22,383 nt of DNA. It comes from DASUMP01 sp036277635 (GTDB lineage: Bacteria > Actinomycetota > Acidimicrobiia > IMCC26256 > PALSA-610). Shown here piece by piece: positions 1 through 7,232 of this stretch. The stretch's first letter is position 1, and each line of letters starts with the position of its first letter. The notes beneath the pieces were generated by a model, which was not told the DNA's origin, ran no database searches, and saw nothing but the letters and a program-made list of their open reading frames with translations. Both the position numbers and the translations under genes were made by a program. The stretch covers positions 1 through 22,383 of the forward strand of contig DASUMP010000099.1 of the NCBI GenBank assembly GCA_036277635.1. Reading direction: 5' to 3'.

Positions 1-21
1 TCTGGCCCTGCGCGCGAGGCG

Positions 22-38
22 TTGTCAAGAGATGACAA
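22..38. promoter_or_regulatory. Inverted repeat TTGTCA-N5-TGACAA, possible operator
   Basis: A perfect 6-bp inverted repeat (TTGTCA at 22-27, TGACAA at 33-38) with a 5-nt AGAGA spacer sits in a locally AT-richer patch of very GC-rich DNA. Spacing and symmetry fit a dimeric repressor site. It lies 130 nt upstream of the first gene, so it could instead serve a gene outside the window. The regulator is unknown; the operator role is inference. Confidence 0.35.
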
Positions 39-95
39 GGAGCGATCTTTCCGCCTCGGGCCCGCCGCGTTGTCGGGTCGGGGGTCAGGTGCCAT

Positions 96-122
96 CCTTA
101 CGGGCTCGCAGGGCCCGTAAGG
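96..122. other. 10-bp perfect hairpin (stem 96-105 / 113-122, 7-nt loop)
   Basis: CCTTACGGGC at 96-105 pairs perfectly with GCCCGTAAGG at 113-122 around a 7-nt loop. No T-tract follows on either strand, so it is not a classical intrinsic terminator. It lies 45 nt before the GTG of the first gene and could be a leader structure, or the end of an upstream transcription unit. The rest of 1-167 shows nothing else that I recognise. Confidence 0.45.
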
Positions 123-167
123 GCGGCCAGCGGGCCGACGAGAACGACGAGCACACGGGGGCACGGG

Positions 168-884
168 GTGGACGGCACGGAAGACGGCGGCACCGAAGGC
201 GGGCCGGCGGCGACCGACGGCCAGGACGCCGTCGGCAGCGGCGGCAACCGGTGGCGGCGCCTGGCGCGGGATCGGCGGGTGGCGATCGGTGCCGCCGTGC
301 TCGCGGCGGTGCTGCTCGCCGGCGGGCTCGTGCTCGCCCTCGGTGGCGGTGACGACGACCCGGATGCCGATGCGGCGGGGAGCACCACGAGCTCGACACT
401 GAAGTCGCGACCGGGCGACCGTGACGGTGACGGCGTGCCCGACGCCGACGACGCTGACCCCGACGACCCCACAGTCGGCCGCCGCGGCAGGAGCACCACG
501 ACCGACCCCGACAGCACGGGCGGCACCACTGCGCCCGGAGGTTCCGGGACGACGACCGTGCCCCCGACTGCCCCGCCGTTCCCGGAAGACCCCGAGCAGG
601 ATGTCATCGACGCGTACATGAGCACGTTCATCGGCACGTGCGAGTCGGTGTGGGCGCGCAGCCCCGACGGGGTGCTCGTCGACCCGTACCTGCCCGACGC
701 GACGTTCACGGTCGACGAGTGCACGTTGTACGCCGACGAGGCGAGCGCGATCGGGTTCCTCACGATCGAAGACGCCGAGCTCGCGGCGCAGACCGAGGCG
801 TGGGACGTCGCGTCCGATCTCGGGACCTACGGCATCCTCTGCGTGCGCAACACGAACAACTGCTGGGAGTGGGGCGAGGAGTAG
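168..884 (+). CDS. Unknown single-pass membrane protein with TSP3-like Ca-binding loop
   Basis: I do not recognise the family. The 238-residue product has an acidic, Gly-rich N-terminus, a basic patch (RWRRLARDRR, about 28-37), one hydrophobic segment at about 39-59, then a Thr/Ser/Pro/Gly-rich linker. Residues 84-100 (DRDGDGVPDADDADPDD) resemble a thrombospondin type-3 calcium-binding repeat. A C-terminal domain (about 143-238) carries four cysteines (158, 185, 225, 232), enough for two disulfides, which fits an extracytoplasmic location. Topology is probably N-in, C-out. It starts with GTG; the ribosome binding site is weak, so the start is tentative. It converges on rseP with only a 6-bp gap. 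Calling it an anchored extracellular sensor or scaffold would be speculation. Confidence 0.7.
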   Translation: MDGTEDGGTEGGPAATDGQDAVGSGGNRWRRLARDRRVAIGAAVLAAVLLAGGLVLALGGGDDDPDADAAGSTTSSTLKSRPGDRDGDGVPDADDADPDDPTVGRRGRSTTTDPDSTGGTTAPGGSGTTTVPPTAPPFPEDPEQDVIDAYMSTFIGTCESVWARSPDGVLVDPYLPDATFTVDECTLYADEASAIGFLTIEDAELAAQTEAWDVASDLGTYGILCVRNTNNCWEWGEE

Positions 885-890
885 CCGTCC

Positions 891-2171
891 CTAGAACGGG
901 TTCTCGACCGGGTTCTGCAGGTCCATGAACAGACTCGAGAGGAAGATGAACCCGAGCACGGCCACCACCGCGGCGGTGATGGGCATCAGCTTCGCCACAT
1001 CCACCTGCACGCGCCGGCGGCGGATCGTCGAGGCGACCTTCTCGTAGGTGGCGATCGCGATGTGCCCGCCGTCGAACGGCAGCAGCGGCACCAGGTTGAA
1101 GATCCCGACGAACACGTTGATCGAGATCAACAGCGCGAACGTCTCGACCCAACCGGCGGAGACCGCCTGGTACGAGAGGCGGCCGAATCCCACCGGCGAG
1201 ACGAACCGCTCGCCTTCGCGCTCTTCGGGCGCGTCGCCCGCGAGGTTGTCGAAGTAGTTGCTGATCCCGTCGAACGAGAAGATCTTGCCGAGCGCCTGGA
1301 ACGACTCGGCGGCGACGTCGACGATCTCCCCCGGCGTGCGGCGCGCCGCGGTGCCGAACGCGAGCTCGGGGATGATCACGTCGGGCTGGCCGACCCCGAG
1401 GTAGCCCGCAGTGCCGCCGTCGGTGGTCTCGCGCGCTTCGATCTCGACGGGGAACGTGCGCGTGGCGCCGTCGCGCTCGACCACGACCGGCACCGTCTCG
1501 CCGCCGCGCTGCTGCACCTCGCTCACCATCTCGTCCCAGGTGGACACGGCCACGCCGTCGACCGACACGATCGTGTCGCCGGGACGGAGCCCGGCTTCGT
1601 ACGCGGGGCCCGGGCGCTCGGCGATGCGCTCGCCGGTGGTGGCTTCGCGCTCGGTGCCGTCGACGACGACGTTGACCGTGGTGGTGCCTTCCGCGTTGCG
1701 CAGGTCGCCGGCGAAGAACAGCACCGAGAACATGAGCACGAGCGCGATCACGAAGTGCATCGCGGAGCCGGCGCTCGCGACCATGAGCTTGGCGCCGAAG
1801 CCCTTCGCCCGGTACGTGCGCGCTTCGTCTTCTTCGGGAACCTCTTCGAGGTTCGTCATCCCGGTGATCTTGCAGTAGCCGCCGAGCGGGAACGCCTTGA
1901 TGCCGTACTCGGTCTCGCCGCGCGTGAACGACCACACCCGCGGACCGAAGCCGACGAAGAACTCGGTGACCTGCATGCCGGCGCGCTTCGCGGTGAGGAA
2001 GTGCCCGAGCTCGTGCAACATGATCATCACGAAGAAGCCGAGGATCACCGCGACGGTGCCGAGCACCGTCGGCTTCCAGAAGCCGAGCGCGGCCGCTCCG
2101 GCCACCACGATGAACGTGATGAGCACCGCCCGGCGCTGGCTCACCGGCACGTCCTCGAAGTAGTCCTTCAC
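891..2171 (-). CDS. rseP: Site-2 intramembrane zinc metalloprotease, RseP/Rip1 family (M50)
   Basis: A 426-residue membrane protease that cuts substrates, typically anti-sigma factors, inside the membrane. The HELGH zinc motif is at 53-57 within the first hydrophobic segment, a PDZ domain spans about 185-245, and the second active-site motif NLVPLLPFDGGH is at 359-370, with D367 as third zinc ligand. Four hydrophobic segments are visible (about 16-57, 138-154, 343-366, 396-414). The start is GTG at 2171: it has a GGAGGAG ribosome binding site a few bases upstream and overlaps the dxr stop by 4 nt (GTGA), implying translational coupling. dxr-rseP adjacency is common in bacteria. ispG, often next, is absent; a convergent gene follows. 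Which sigma pathway it serves cannot be told from here. Confidence 0.95.
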   Translation of the reverse strand: MKDYFEDVPVSQRRAVLITFIVVAGAAALGFWKPTVLGTVAVILGFFVMIMLHELGHFLTAKRAGMQVTEFFVGFGPRVWSFTRGETEYGIKAFPLGGYCKITGMTNLEEVPEEDEARTYRAKGFGAKLMVASAGSAMHFVIALVLMFSVLFFAGDLRNAEGTTTVNVVVDGTEREATTGERIAERPGPAYEAGLRPGDTIVSVDGVAVSTWDEMVSEVQQRGGETVPVVVERDGATRTFPVEIEARETTDGGTAGYLGVGQPDVIIPELAFGTAARRTPGEIVDVAAESFQALGKIFSFDGISNYFDNLAGDAPEEREGERFVSPVGFGRLSYQAVSAGWVETFALLISINVFVGIFNLVPLLPFDGGHIAIATYEKVASTIRRRRVQVDVAKLMPITAAVVAVLGFIFLSSLFMDLQNPVENPF

Positions 2172-3283
2172 GCTGCGCTCCTCCGCTCGATCGCGACCGC
2201 CGCCCGCTCCCGCGCGACGCGGTCGGCGTCGAGAACGTCTGCCAGTTCTTCGGCGTTCCCGGTCCCGGCCTGCAGCACGTCGTCGACCACCTCGGCGATG
2301 CCCGTCCAGGGCAGGCGCCCGGCAAGGAACGCCTCGACCGCCACCTCGTTGGCCCCCGAGAGCACCGCGGGGGCGGTGCCGCCGGTGCGCCCGGCGGCGT
2401 AGGCGAGTGCCAGGCACGAGAACGTCGCGAGGTCGGGGGCCTCGAACGTGAGGGTGCCGAGGGCGCTCCAGTCGATCGGGCCGAACGCCTCGGGGAGGCG
2501 GTCGGGGGCGCCGAGCGCGAGGCCGATCGGCAGGCGCATGTCGGGCTCGGAGAGCTGGGCGACCGTGGCCCCGTCGGCGAACTCGACCATGCCGTGCACG
2601 ATCGACTGCGGATGCACCACCACGTCGATGTGATCGAAGTCGAACCCGAAGAGCTCGTGCGCCTCGATCACCTCGAGGCCCTTGTTCATGAGCGTGGAGC
2701 TGTCGATCGTGATCTTCGCCCCCATGTTCCAGGTGGGGTGCGCGAGCGCGTCGGCGGGCGCGACGTGCGCGAGGTCGGCGCGCGTGCGGCCGCGGAACGG
2801 ACCGCCGCTCGCGGTGAGGATCAGCCGCCGCACCTCCACGTCGCGACCGGCGCGCAGGCACTGCCACACCGCCGAGTGTTCGGAGTCGACGGGCACGATC
2901 TCGCCGCCGCCCGCGGCGCGCGCCTTGGCGACGATCGGACCGCCGGCGATGAGGCTCTCCTTGTTCGCGAGGGCGAGCCGCTTGCCGGTCTCGAGCGCAC
3001 CGAGCGTGGCGGGCAGACCCGCGAAACCGACCACCGCGTTGAGCACCACGTCGGCGTCGGACAGCCGCGCGAGGTCGGCGAGCACCTCCGGGTCGTCGGC
3101 GCACGCGACCGCGCGGTCGGCGGGCACACCGAAGCGCTCCCGTTGGGCGGCCAGCGCGTCGGTGTTGCGGCCGGCGGCGAGCGCCACGACCTCGAAGCGG
3201 TCGGGGTGGCGGGCGATCACGTCGAGCGCCTGGGTGCCGATCGAGCCCGTCGAGCCGAGGACCACCACGCGCCGCGCCGTCAT
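2168..3283 (-). CDS. dxr: 1-deoxy-D-xylulose 5-phosphate reductoisomerase (IspC)
   Basis: Catalyses the NADPH-dependent conversion of DXP to 2-C-methyl-D-erythritol 4-phosphate, the first committed step of the non-mevalonate isoprenoid pathway. The 371-residue length is slightly short of the usual 380-400. Visible signatures are the NADPH-binding GSTGSIGTQ (10-18), ALANKES (104-110), metal-binding VDSEHSA (132-138), TASGGPF (157-163), and the flexible-loop and substrate segment HPTWNMGAK (182-190) followed by SSTLMNKGLEVIEAHELF. The start is ATG at 3283 without a strong ribosome binding site; an 8-bp hairpin lies just upstream (3299-3324). The end overlaps rseP by 4 nt. The gene follows cdsA after 76 bp; rlmN, which I recall between these genes in Streptomyces, is missing. 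Confidence 0.96.
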   Translation of the reverse strand: MTARRVVVLGSTGSIGTQALDVIARHPDRFEVVALAAGRNTDALAAQRERFGVPADRAVACADDPEVLADLARLSDADVVLNAVVGFAGLPATLGALETGKRLALANKESLIAGGPIVAKARAAGGGEIVPVDSEHSAVWQCLRAGRDVEVRRLILTASGGPFRGRTRADLAHVAPADALAHPTWNMGAKITIDSSTLMNKGLEVIEAHELFGFDFDHIDVVVHPQSIVHGMVEFADGATVAQLSEPDMRLPIGLALGAPDRLPEAFGPIDWSALGTLTFEAPDLATFSCLALAYAAGRTGGTAPAVLSGANEVAVEAFLAGRLPWTGIAEVVDDVLQAGTGNAEELADVLDADRVARERAAVAIERRSAA

Positions 3284-3298
3284 CGGACCAGCCTACGG

Positions 3299-3324
3299 CC
3301 CGCCTCCGGTGGCGCCGAGGCGGG
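3299..3324. other. 8-bp hairpin in the dxr leader
   Basis: CCCGCCTC (3299-3306) pairs perfectly with GAGGCGGG (3317-3324) around a 10-nt loop, in the 76-bp gap between cdsA and dxr. On the transcribed (-) strand it ends about 15 nt before the dxr ATG, close enough to affect ribosome access. No U-tract follows. It could be a weak terminator, an attenuator or a stability element. Confidence 0.4.
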
Positions 3325-3359
3325 GGCGGAGCGCGTGCGGCCCGGTGCGAACCCCGGGA

Positions 3360-4928
3360 TCAGACGAAGTCGAGGTGCAGCGCGAGGTAGTACGCGATCG
3401 GCAGGCAGAACAGCAGCGAGTCGAAGCGGTCGAGCACACCGCCGTGACCCGGCAGCACCGAGCCGAAGTCTTTGACGCCGAGGTCGCGCTTCAGCATCGA
3501 CTCGGAGAGGTCGCCGAGCAGCGCGCCGACCGCCACGAGTGCGCCGAGCGCGAGGCCGCTCGTGGCGTCCCACGGTTCGATCATGCCGGCGATCAACCAC
3601 CCGGCGACGAGCGACGCGAACATGCCCGCGACGGTGCCTTCGACCGTCTTGTTGGGCGACACGCTCGGCGCGATCGGGCTCTTGCCGAACTGCGAGCCGA
3701 CGAAGAACCCGGCGACGTCGGAGGCGATCACGCAGATCGCGGCGCCGAGCAGGATGCCGACGCCGTCGCGCGCTTGGAGCAACAACCCCGCGAACCCTGC
3801 GAGCCCGCCGACCCACGCGAACGCGAGCAGCGTGCTCGCGACACCCGCCGTCGGCCGGCCCGGCGTGACGCGCCACAAGAACCACACCATCGTGAACACG
3901 ACGACGAGGCCGGTGAACAACGGGTACGCGGGAACGCCGTATTGATACGCGGAGACGACCAACCCGACCGAGCCGAGCAGCACGATCGGCGTGGCCGGAC
4001 GCAACCCCTTGCGGCGCAGCTCCCAGCTCAGCTCGAGCGACGACATGCCGGCGACCGCGGCGGCGAGCCACGCGGTTGCGCCCCGGCCCCACGAGAAGCA
4101 CACGAGCGCGAGCACCACCATGATCGCGGCGGTGGCGAGCGCGGTCGGCAGGTCGCGACCGGTCGACTCGGGGAAGATCTCTTCGCCGGGCGCCGCCGGG
4201 GTGGTCGGTGCCGGCGCGGGGCGCGAGCGACGCGCGCGCGGCGGCGCGGCGGCGCTCGGCGTCGTCGGGCGCGGGCGGCGGCGCGCCGCGACCTCCTGGG
4301 CGAACGCGTCGTCGTCGGTGTCGGGGCCCGCGGGCGAGCCGAGCGCGCCGACCTGCAGGTCGGTGTCGCCGAGATCGCGCTCGCCGAAGTCGGCGTCGGA
4401 CCAGTCGGAGCCCTCGGCGCGGAAGCGCCGGGAGCCGCCGAGCGCAGCCCACGCGTCGAGGTCGTCGGGGTCGCCGGTGGCGGGCGTGGGCTCGTCGCCC
4501 GCGAAGATCGCCGGGACCGCGCCGGTGGGCGGCTCGGTCCAGTGCTGGAGTGCGGGCACCTCGCCGGTGCTCACTCGGGGACCCTCGTCTTCGACGACGT
4601 AGGCGTCGAGGCCCTCGTCGAGGATCTCGATCTCGTCGTCGCCGGGCGCGACCGGCGCGGCCGACCACGTGGGTCCGTCGTCGGGGAACCGGGGCACCGA
4701 CGGCTCGCGGCCGAGCGCGTCGAGCCCGTCGAGGTCGTCGCTGGCGGTCGCCTCAGGGGGCGCCCAGCGCGGCTCGGGCCGCTCGGGGCGCGGGGAGCGC
4801 CGGGGCGGCGGGTCGAGGTCGGCGGGACGGGCCCGGCCGCCTTCGACCGCGGCGCGCGCCTCTTCGGCGCCCAAGATCCGCACGCCCTCGGGGGTCGTGC
4901 GCTCGTCGTCGTCGTGGCCGTCGGTCAC
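3360..4928 (-). CDS. cdsA: Phosphatidate cytidylyltransferase with ~260-residue N-terminal extension
   Basis: Makes CDP-diacylglycerol from phosphatidic acid and CTP, the branch point for phospholipid synthesis. The C-terminal 260 residues are a polytopic membrane domain (first segment near 263-280) with the CdsA signature at about 475-504: SESMLKRDLGVKDFG followed by PGHGGVLDRFDS, which carries the catalytic and Mg-binding acidic residues. The protein is 522 residues, against about 270-300 for typical bacterial CdsA. The extra residues 1-262 are rich in Asp, Glu, Pro, Ala and Arg and look disordered, with two ordered-looking patches (GVRILGAEEARAAVEGG at 15-31, LQHWTEPPTGAVP at 127-139). The start is GTG at 4928 with an AAGGGGAG ribosome binding site. 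It follows frr, as usual in bacteria. Confidence 0.95.
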   Translation of the reverse strand: MTDGHDDDERTTPEGVRILGAEEARAAVEGGRARPADLDPPPRRSPRPERPEPRWAPPEATASDDLDGLDALGREPSVPRFPDDGPTWSAAPVAPGDDEIEILDEGLDAYVVEDEGPRVSTGEVPALQHWTEPPTGAVPAIFAGDEPTPATGDPDDLDAWAALGGSRRFRAEGSDWSDADFGERDLGDTDLQVGALGSPAGPDTDDDAFAQEVAARRRPRPTTPSAAAPPRARRSRPAPAPTTPAAPGEEIFPESTGRDLPTALATAAIMVVLALVCFSWGRGATAWLAAAVAGMSSLELSWELRRKGLRPATPIVLLGSVGLVVSAYQYGVPAYPLFTGLVVVFTMVWFLWRVTPGRPTAGVASTLLAFAWVGGLAGFAGLLLQARDGVGILLGAAICVIASDVAGFFVGSQFGKSPIAPSVSPNKTVEGTVAGMFASLVAGWLIAGMIEPWDATSGLALGALVAVGALLGDLSESMLKRDLGVKDFGSVLPGHGGVLDRFDSLLFCLPIAYYLALHLDFV

Positions 4929-5011
4929 TGGCTCCCCTTCCCGCGGTCGAGGCTAGACCCGGTGGCCGCGCCCGTGCCCGGACGCAGCGGGCCCGGCGGC
5001 GCCGCCCGTCC

Positions 5012-5569
5012 TCAGACCTCGAGGAGCTCCTGCTCTTTGTGCTGGAGCATCGTGTCGATCTCCCCCACGAAGTCGTGGGTGACCTTCTCGAGCTCCTTTT
5101 CGATCCGGTCGAGCTCGTCGCGACTCAGCTCGCCGTCGCGCTCGAGCGCTTCCAGCTCCTGGCGGATGTGGCGGCGCACGTTGCGCACCGCGACCTTGCC
5201 CTCCTCGGCGCGGTGCTTCACCGCCTTCACGAGGTCCTTGCGGCGCTCCTGGGTGAGCTCGGGGAACGTGAGGCGGATCACGACACCGTCGTTCGACGGG
5301 TTGATGCCGAGGTCGCTCGTCTGCAGCGCCTTCTCGATCGCCTTGATCGCGCTCTTGTCGTAGGGGGCGACCACGAGCACGCGCGGCTCGGGCACCGAGA
5401 AGCCGGCGAGCTGCTGCAACGGCACCTCGCTGCCGAAGTAGTCGACCCGCAGCTTCTCCACGAGCGCGGGTGTCGCCCGCCCGGTGCGCACCGCGCCGAA
5501 CTCGTCTTGGAGGTGCACGACGGCCTTGCGCATCTTGTCGCGGCACTCGTCGATCTTCGGATGGCTCAT
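5012..5569 (-). CDS. frr: Ribosome recycling factor
   Basis: A 185-residue RRF, exactly the family length. With EF-G it splits post-termination ribosomes. Family signatures are FGAVRTGRATPALVE near the N-terminus, the domain-II region DYFGSEVPLQQLA, NPSNDGVVIRLTFPELTQERR in the middle, and a long charged C-terminal helix (RDELDRIEKELEKVTHDF). The ATG at 5569 overlaps the pyrH stop by 4 nt (ATGA), so pyrH and frr are translationally coupled. The pyrH-frr-cdsA order is near-universal in bacteria. Nothing is anomalous. Confidence 0.98.
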   Translation of the reverse strand: MSHPKIDECRDKMRKAVVHLQDEFGAVRTGRATPALVEKLRVDYFGSEVPLQQLAGFSVPEPRVLVVAPYDKSAIKAIEKALQTSDLGINPSNDGVVIRLTFPELTQERRKDLVKAVKHRAEEGKVAVRNVRRHIRQELEALERDGELSRDELDRIEKELEKVTHDFVGEIDTMLQHKEQELLEV

Positions 5570-6306
5570 GCGTCGTCTCCCGAGCTCACCACGCTGCCGA
5601 TCCGCTCCCCGACGAGCGCCCGGTGGATGTTGCCGGGCTCCATCACGTCGAAGACGATGATGGGCAGCGTGTTGTCCATGCAGAACGTGATCGCCGTCGA
5701 GTCCATCACGTCGAGGCCGCGCTGGAGCACCTCGAGGTGGCCCACGTGCTCGAGCTTCACCGCGTCGGGGTGGGCGCGCGGATCCGCGCTGTAGATGCCG
5801 TCGACGCCCGAGTGCGTCCCCTTCAGCACCGCCGCGGCACCGATCTCCGCGGCGCGCAACGCGGCGGTCGTGTCGGTCGTGAAGTAAGGGTTGCCGGTGC
5901 CGGCCGCGAAGATCACGAGGCGGCCCTTCTCGAGGTGGCGCACCGCGCGCAACGGGATGTACGGCTCGGCGATCTGCGCCATCGTGATCGCGGTCTGCAC
6001 GCGCGTGGGCTGGCCGAGGTTCTCGAGCGCGTCTTGCAGCGCGAGCGCGTTGATCACGGTGGCGAGCATGCCCATGTAGTCGGCGCGGGCTCGGTCCATG
6101 CCGCGCGTCGCGCCCGCCATGCCCCGGAAGATGTTGCCGCCGCCGACGACGACCGCGATCTCGACGTTGAGCTCGCCGCGCGCCTTGGCCAGCTCTTCGG
6201 CGATGCGCTGCACGACCGCGGCGTCGATGCCGTAGCCGATCGTGCGATCGGCGAACGCCTCACCCGAGAGCTTCAGCACCACCCGGCGGTACTTGCTCTC
6301 GGGCAT
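5566..6306 (-). CDS. pyrH: UMP kinase
   Basis: Phosphorylates UMP to UDP using ATP; a hexameric amino-acid-kinase-fold enzyme of pyrimidine synthesis, usually feedback-inhibited by UTP. The 246-residue product shows VVLKLSGEAF (9-18), the glycine-rich VVVGGGNIFRG (52-62), DYMGMLATVINALALQDALE (77-96), GTGNPYFTTDTTAALRAAE (136-154) and GVDGIYSADP. The start is ATG at 6306, preceded by a GAGAGGGG ribosome binding site. The 80-bp gap to tsf upstream shows no convincing terminator. The last bases overlap frr. Confidence 0.98.
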   Translation of the reverse strand: MPESKYRRVVLKLSGEAFADRTIGYGIDAAVVQRIAEELAKARGELNVEIAVVVGGGNIFRGMAGATRGMDRARADYMGMLATVINALALQDALENLGQPTRVQTAITMAQIAEPYIPLRAVRHLEKGRLVIFAAGTGNPYFTTDTTAALRAAEIGAAAVLKGTHSGVDGIYSADPRAHPDAVKLEHVGHLEVLQRGLDVMDSTAITFCMDNTLPIIVFDVMEPGNIHRALVGERIGSVVSSGDDA

Positions 6307-6386
6307 CGCGTCCCCTCTCGTCCGTACAGTCAGCGGTTGGTCGGTGTCGGTGCGGCCGCGCGGGCGACCCGGCGGTGACGTGCGGG

Positions 6387-7232
6387 TCAGTCCTCACCGA
6401 TCTTGACGCGCACGAAACGCCGGACGACGGCATCGCCGCCGAGCGACGCGACGAGCGCGCCGATCGTCGTCTTCTGGTCCTTCACGAACGCCTGGTCGAG
6501 CAGGCTCACCTGCTTGAAGAACCCGCCGAGCTTGCCGTCGACGATCTTGGCGATCGCCTGCTCCGGCTTGCCCTCCTCGCGGGTCTGCGTCTCGAGGACG
6601 GCGCGCTCACGGTCGATCTCCTCGGCGGGCACGTCGTCGCGCGTGACGTAGCGGGGCGCCTGGCTCGCGATGTGCAGCGCGATGTCGTGCGCGACCTCGC
6701 GTGCCTGGGCGTTCGCGGGGTCGACCCCGCCGAGCTCCACGAGCACGCCCACCACGCCCCGCTCGCTCTGCACGTGCTTGTACACGTCGAGGAGGCCGTC
6801 GGTGGTCTCGTAACGGCTGACCCGACCGAGCTCGAGCTTCTCGCCGATCTTCGCGCCGAGCTCGCCGATCGCGTCGGCGACGGTGCCGCCGTCGACCGGC
6901 AGCGACGCCGGGTCGCCGTCGGGGTTGGCGACGACCGCGCGGGTGACCGCGCCGAGCAACGCGGTGAAGTCGGCGCTCTTGGCGACGAAGTCGGTCTCGC
7001 AGTTGAGCTCGACGAGCGCGCCGACGGAGCCGTCGACGAGCACCTCGACCGCGCCCTGATCCGCGCTACGGCCGACGCGCTTCGCGGAGCCGGCCTTGCC
7101 CTTCTCGCGCAGCCAGTCCTTGGCGCGCTCCATGTCGCCGTCGGACTCCTCGAGCGCCTGCTTGCAGTCCATCATCCCGGCGCCGGTCATCTTGCGCAGC
7201 GCCGCGACGTCTTTGGCCGAGATGTCAGCCAT
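6387..7232 (-). CDS. tsf: Elongation factor Ts
   Basis: Nucleotide-exchange factor for EF-Tu. The 281-residue product has an N-terminal UBA-like domain with MTGAGMMDCKQAL (15-27) and the core motif ELNCETDFVAK (75-85), both EF-Ts signatures. The reading frame is open further upstream, but the start is ATG at 7232: it gives the conserved MADISAKDVAALR N-terminus, has GGAGG nine bases upstream (7242-7246, inside rpsB), and overlaps the rpsB stop by 8 nt (ATGGCTGA). rpsB-tsf pairing is universal. The overlap and the ribosome binding site inside rpsB imply coupled translation. Confidence 0.97.
   Translation of the reverse strand: MADISAKDVAALRKMTGAGMMDCKQALEESDGDMERAKDWLREKGKAGSAKRVGRSADQGAVEVLVDGSVGALVELNCETDFVAKSADFTALLGAVTRAVVANPDGDPASLPVDGGTVADAIGELGAKIGEKLELGRVSRYETTDGLLDVYKHVQSERGVVGVLVELGGVDPANAQAREVAHDIALHIASQAPRYVTRDDVPAEEIDRERAVLETQTREEGKPEQAIAKIVDGKLGGFFKQVSLLDQAFVKDQKTTIGALVASLGGDAVVRRFVRVKIGED

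Noticed and set aside
22..44. Possible PafBC/RecA-NDp type SOS promoter (TTGTCR-like)
   Set aside because: TTGTCA is present but there is no TAnnnT -10 at the expected distance; the symmetric operator reading fits better.
4995..5006. 12-bp palindrome GGCGGCGCCGCC between frr and cdsA
   Set aside because: Pure G/C alternation that occurs often in such DNA; no loop for a hairpin and no flanking signal.
2682..5363. 893-codon open frame on the + strand antisense to dxr, cdsA and frr
   Set aside because: The translation is Arg/Ala/Glu-rich low complexity with no recognisable domain, and it lies opposite three clearly identified genes. Long antisense frames are expected at this GC content.
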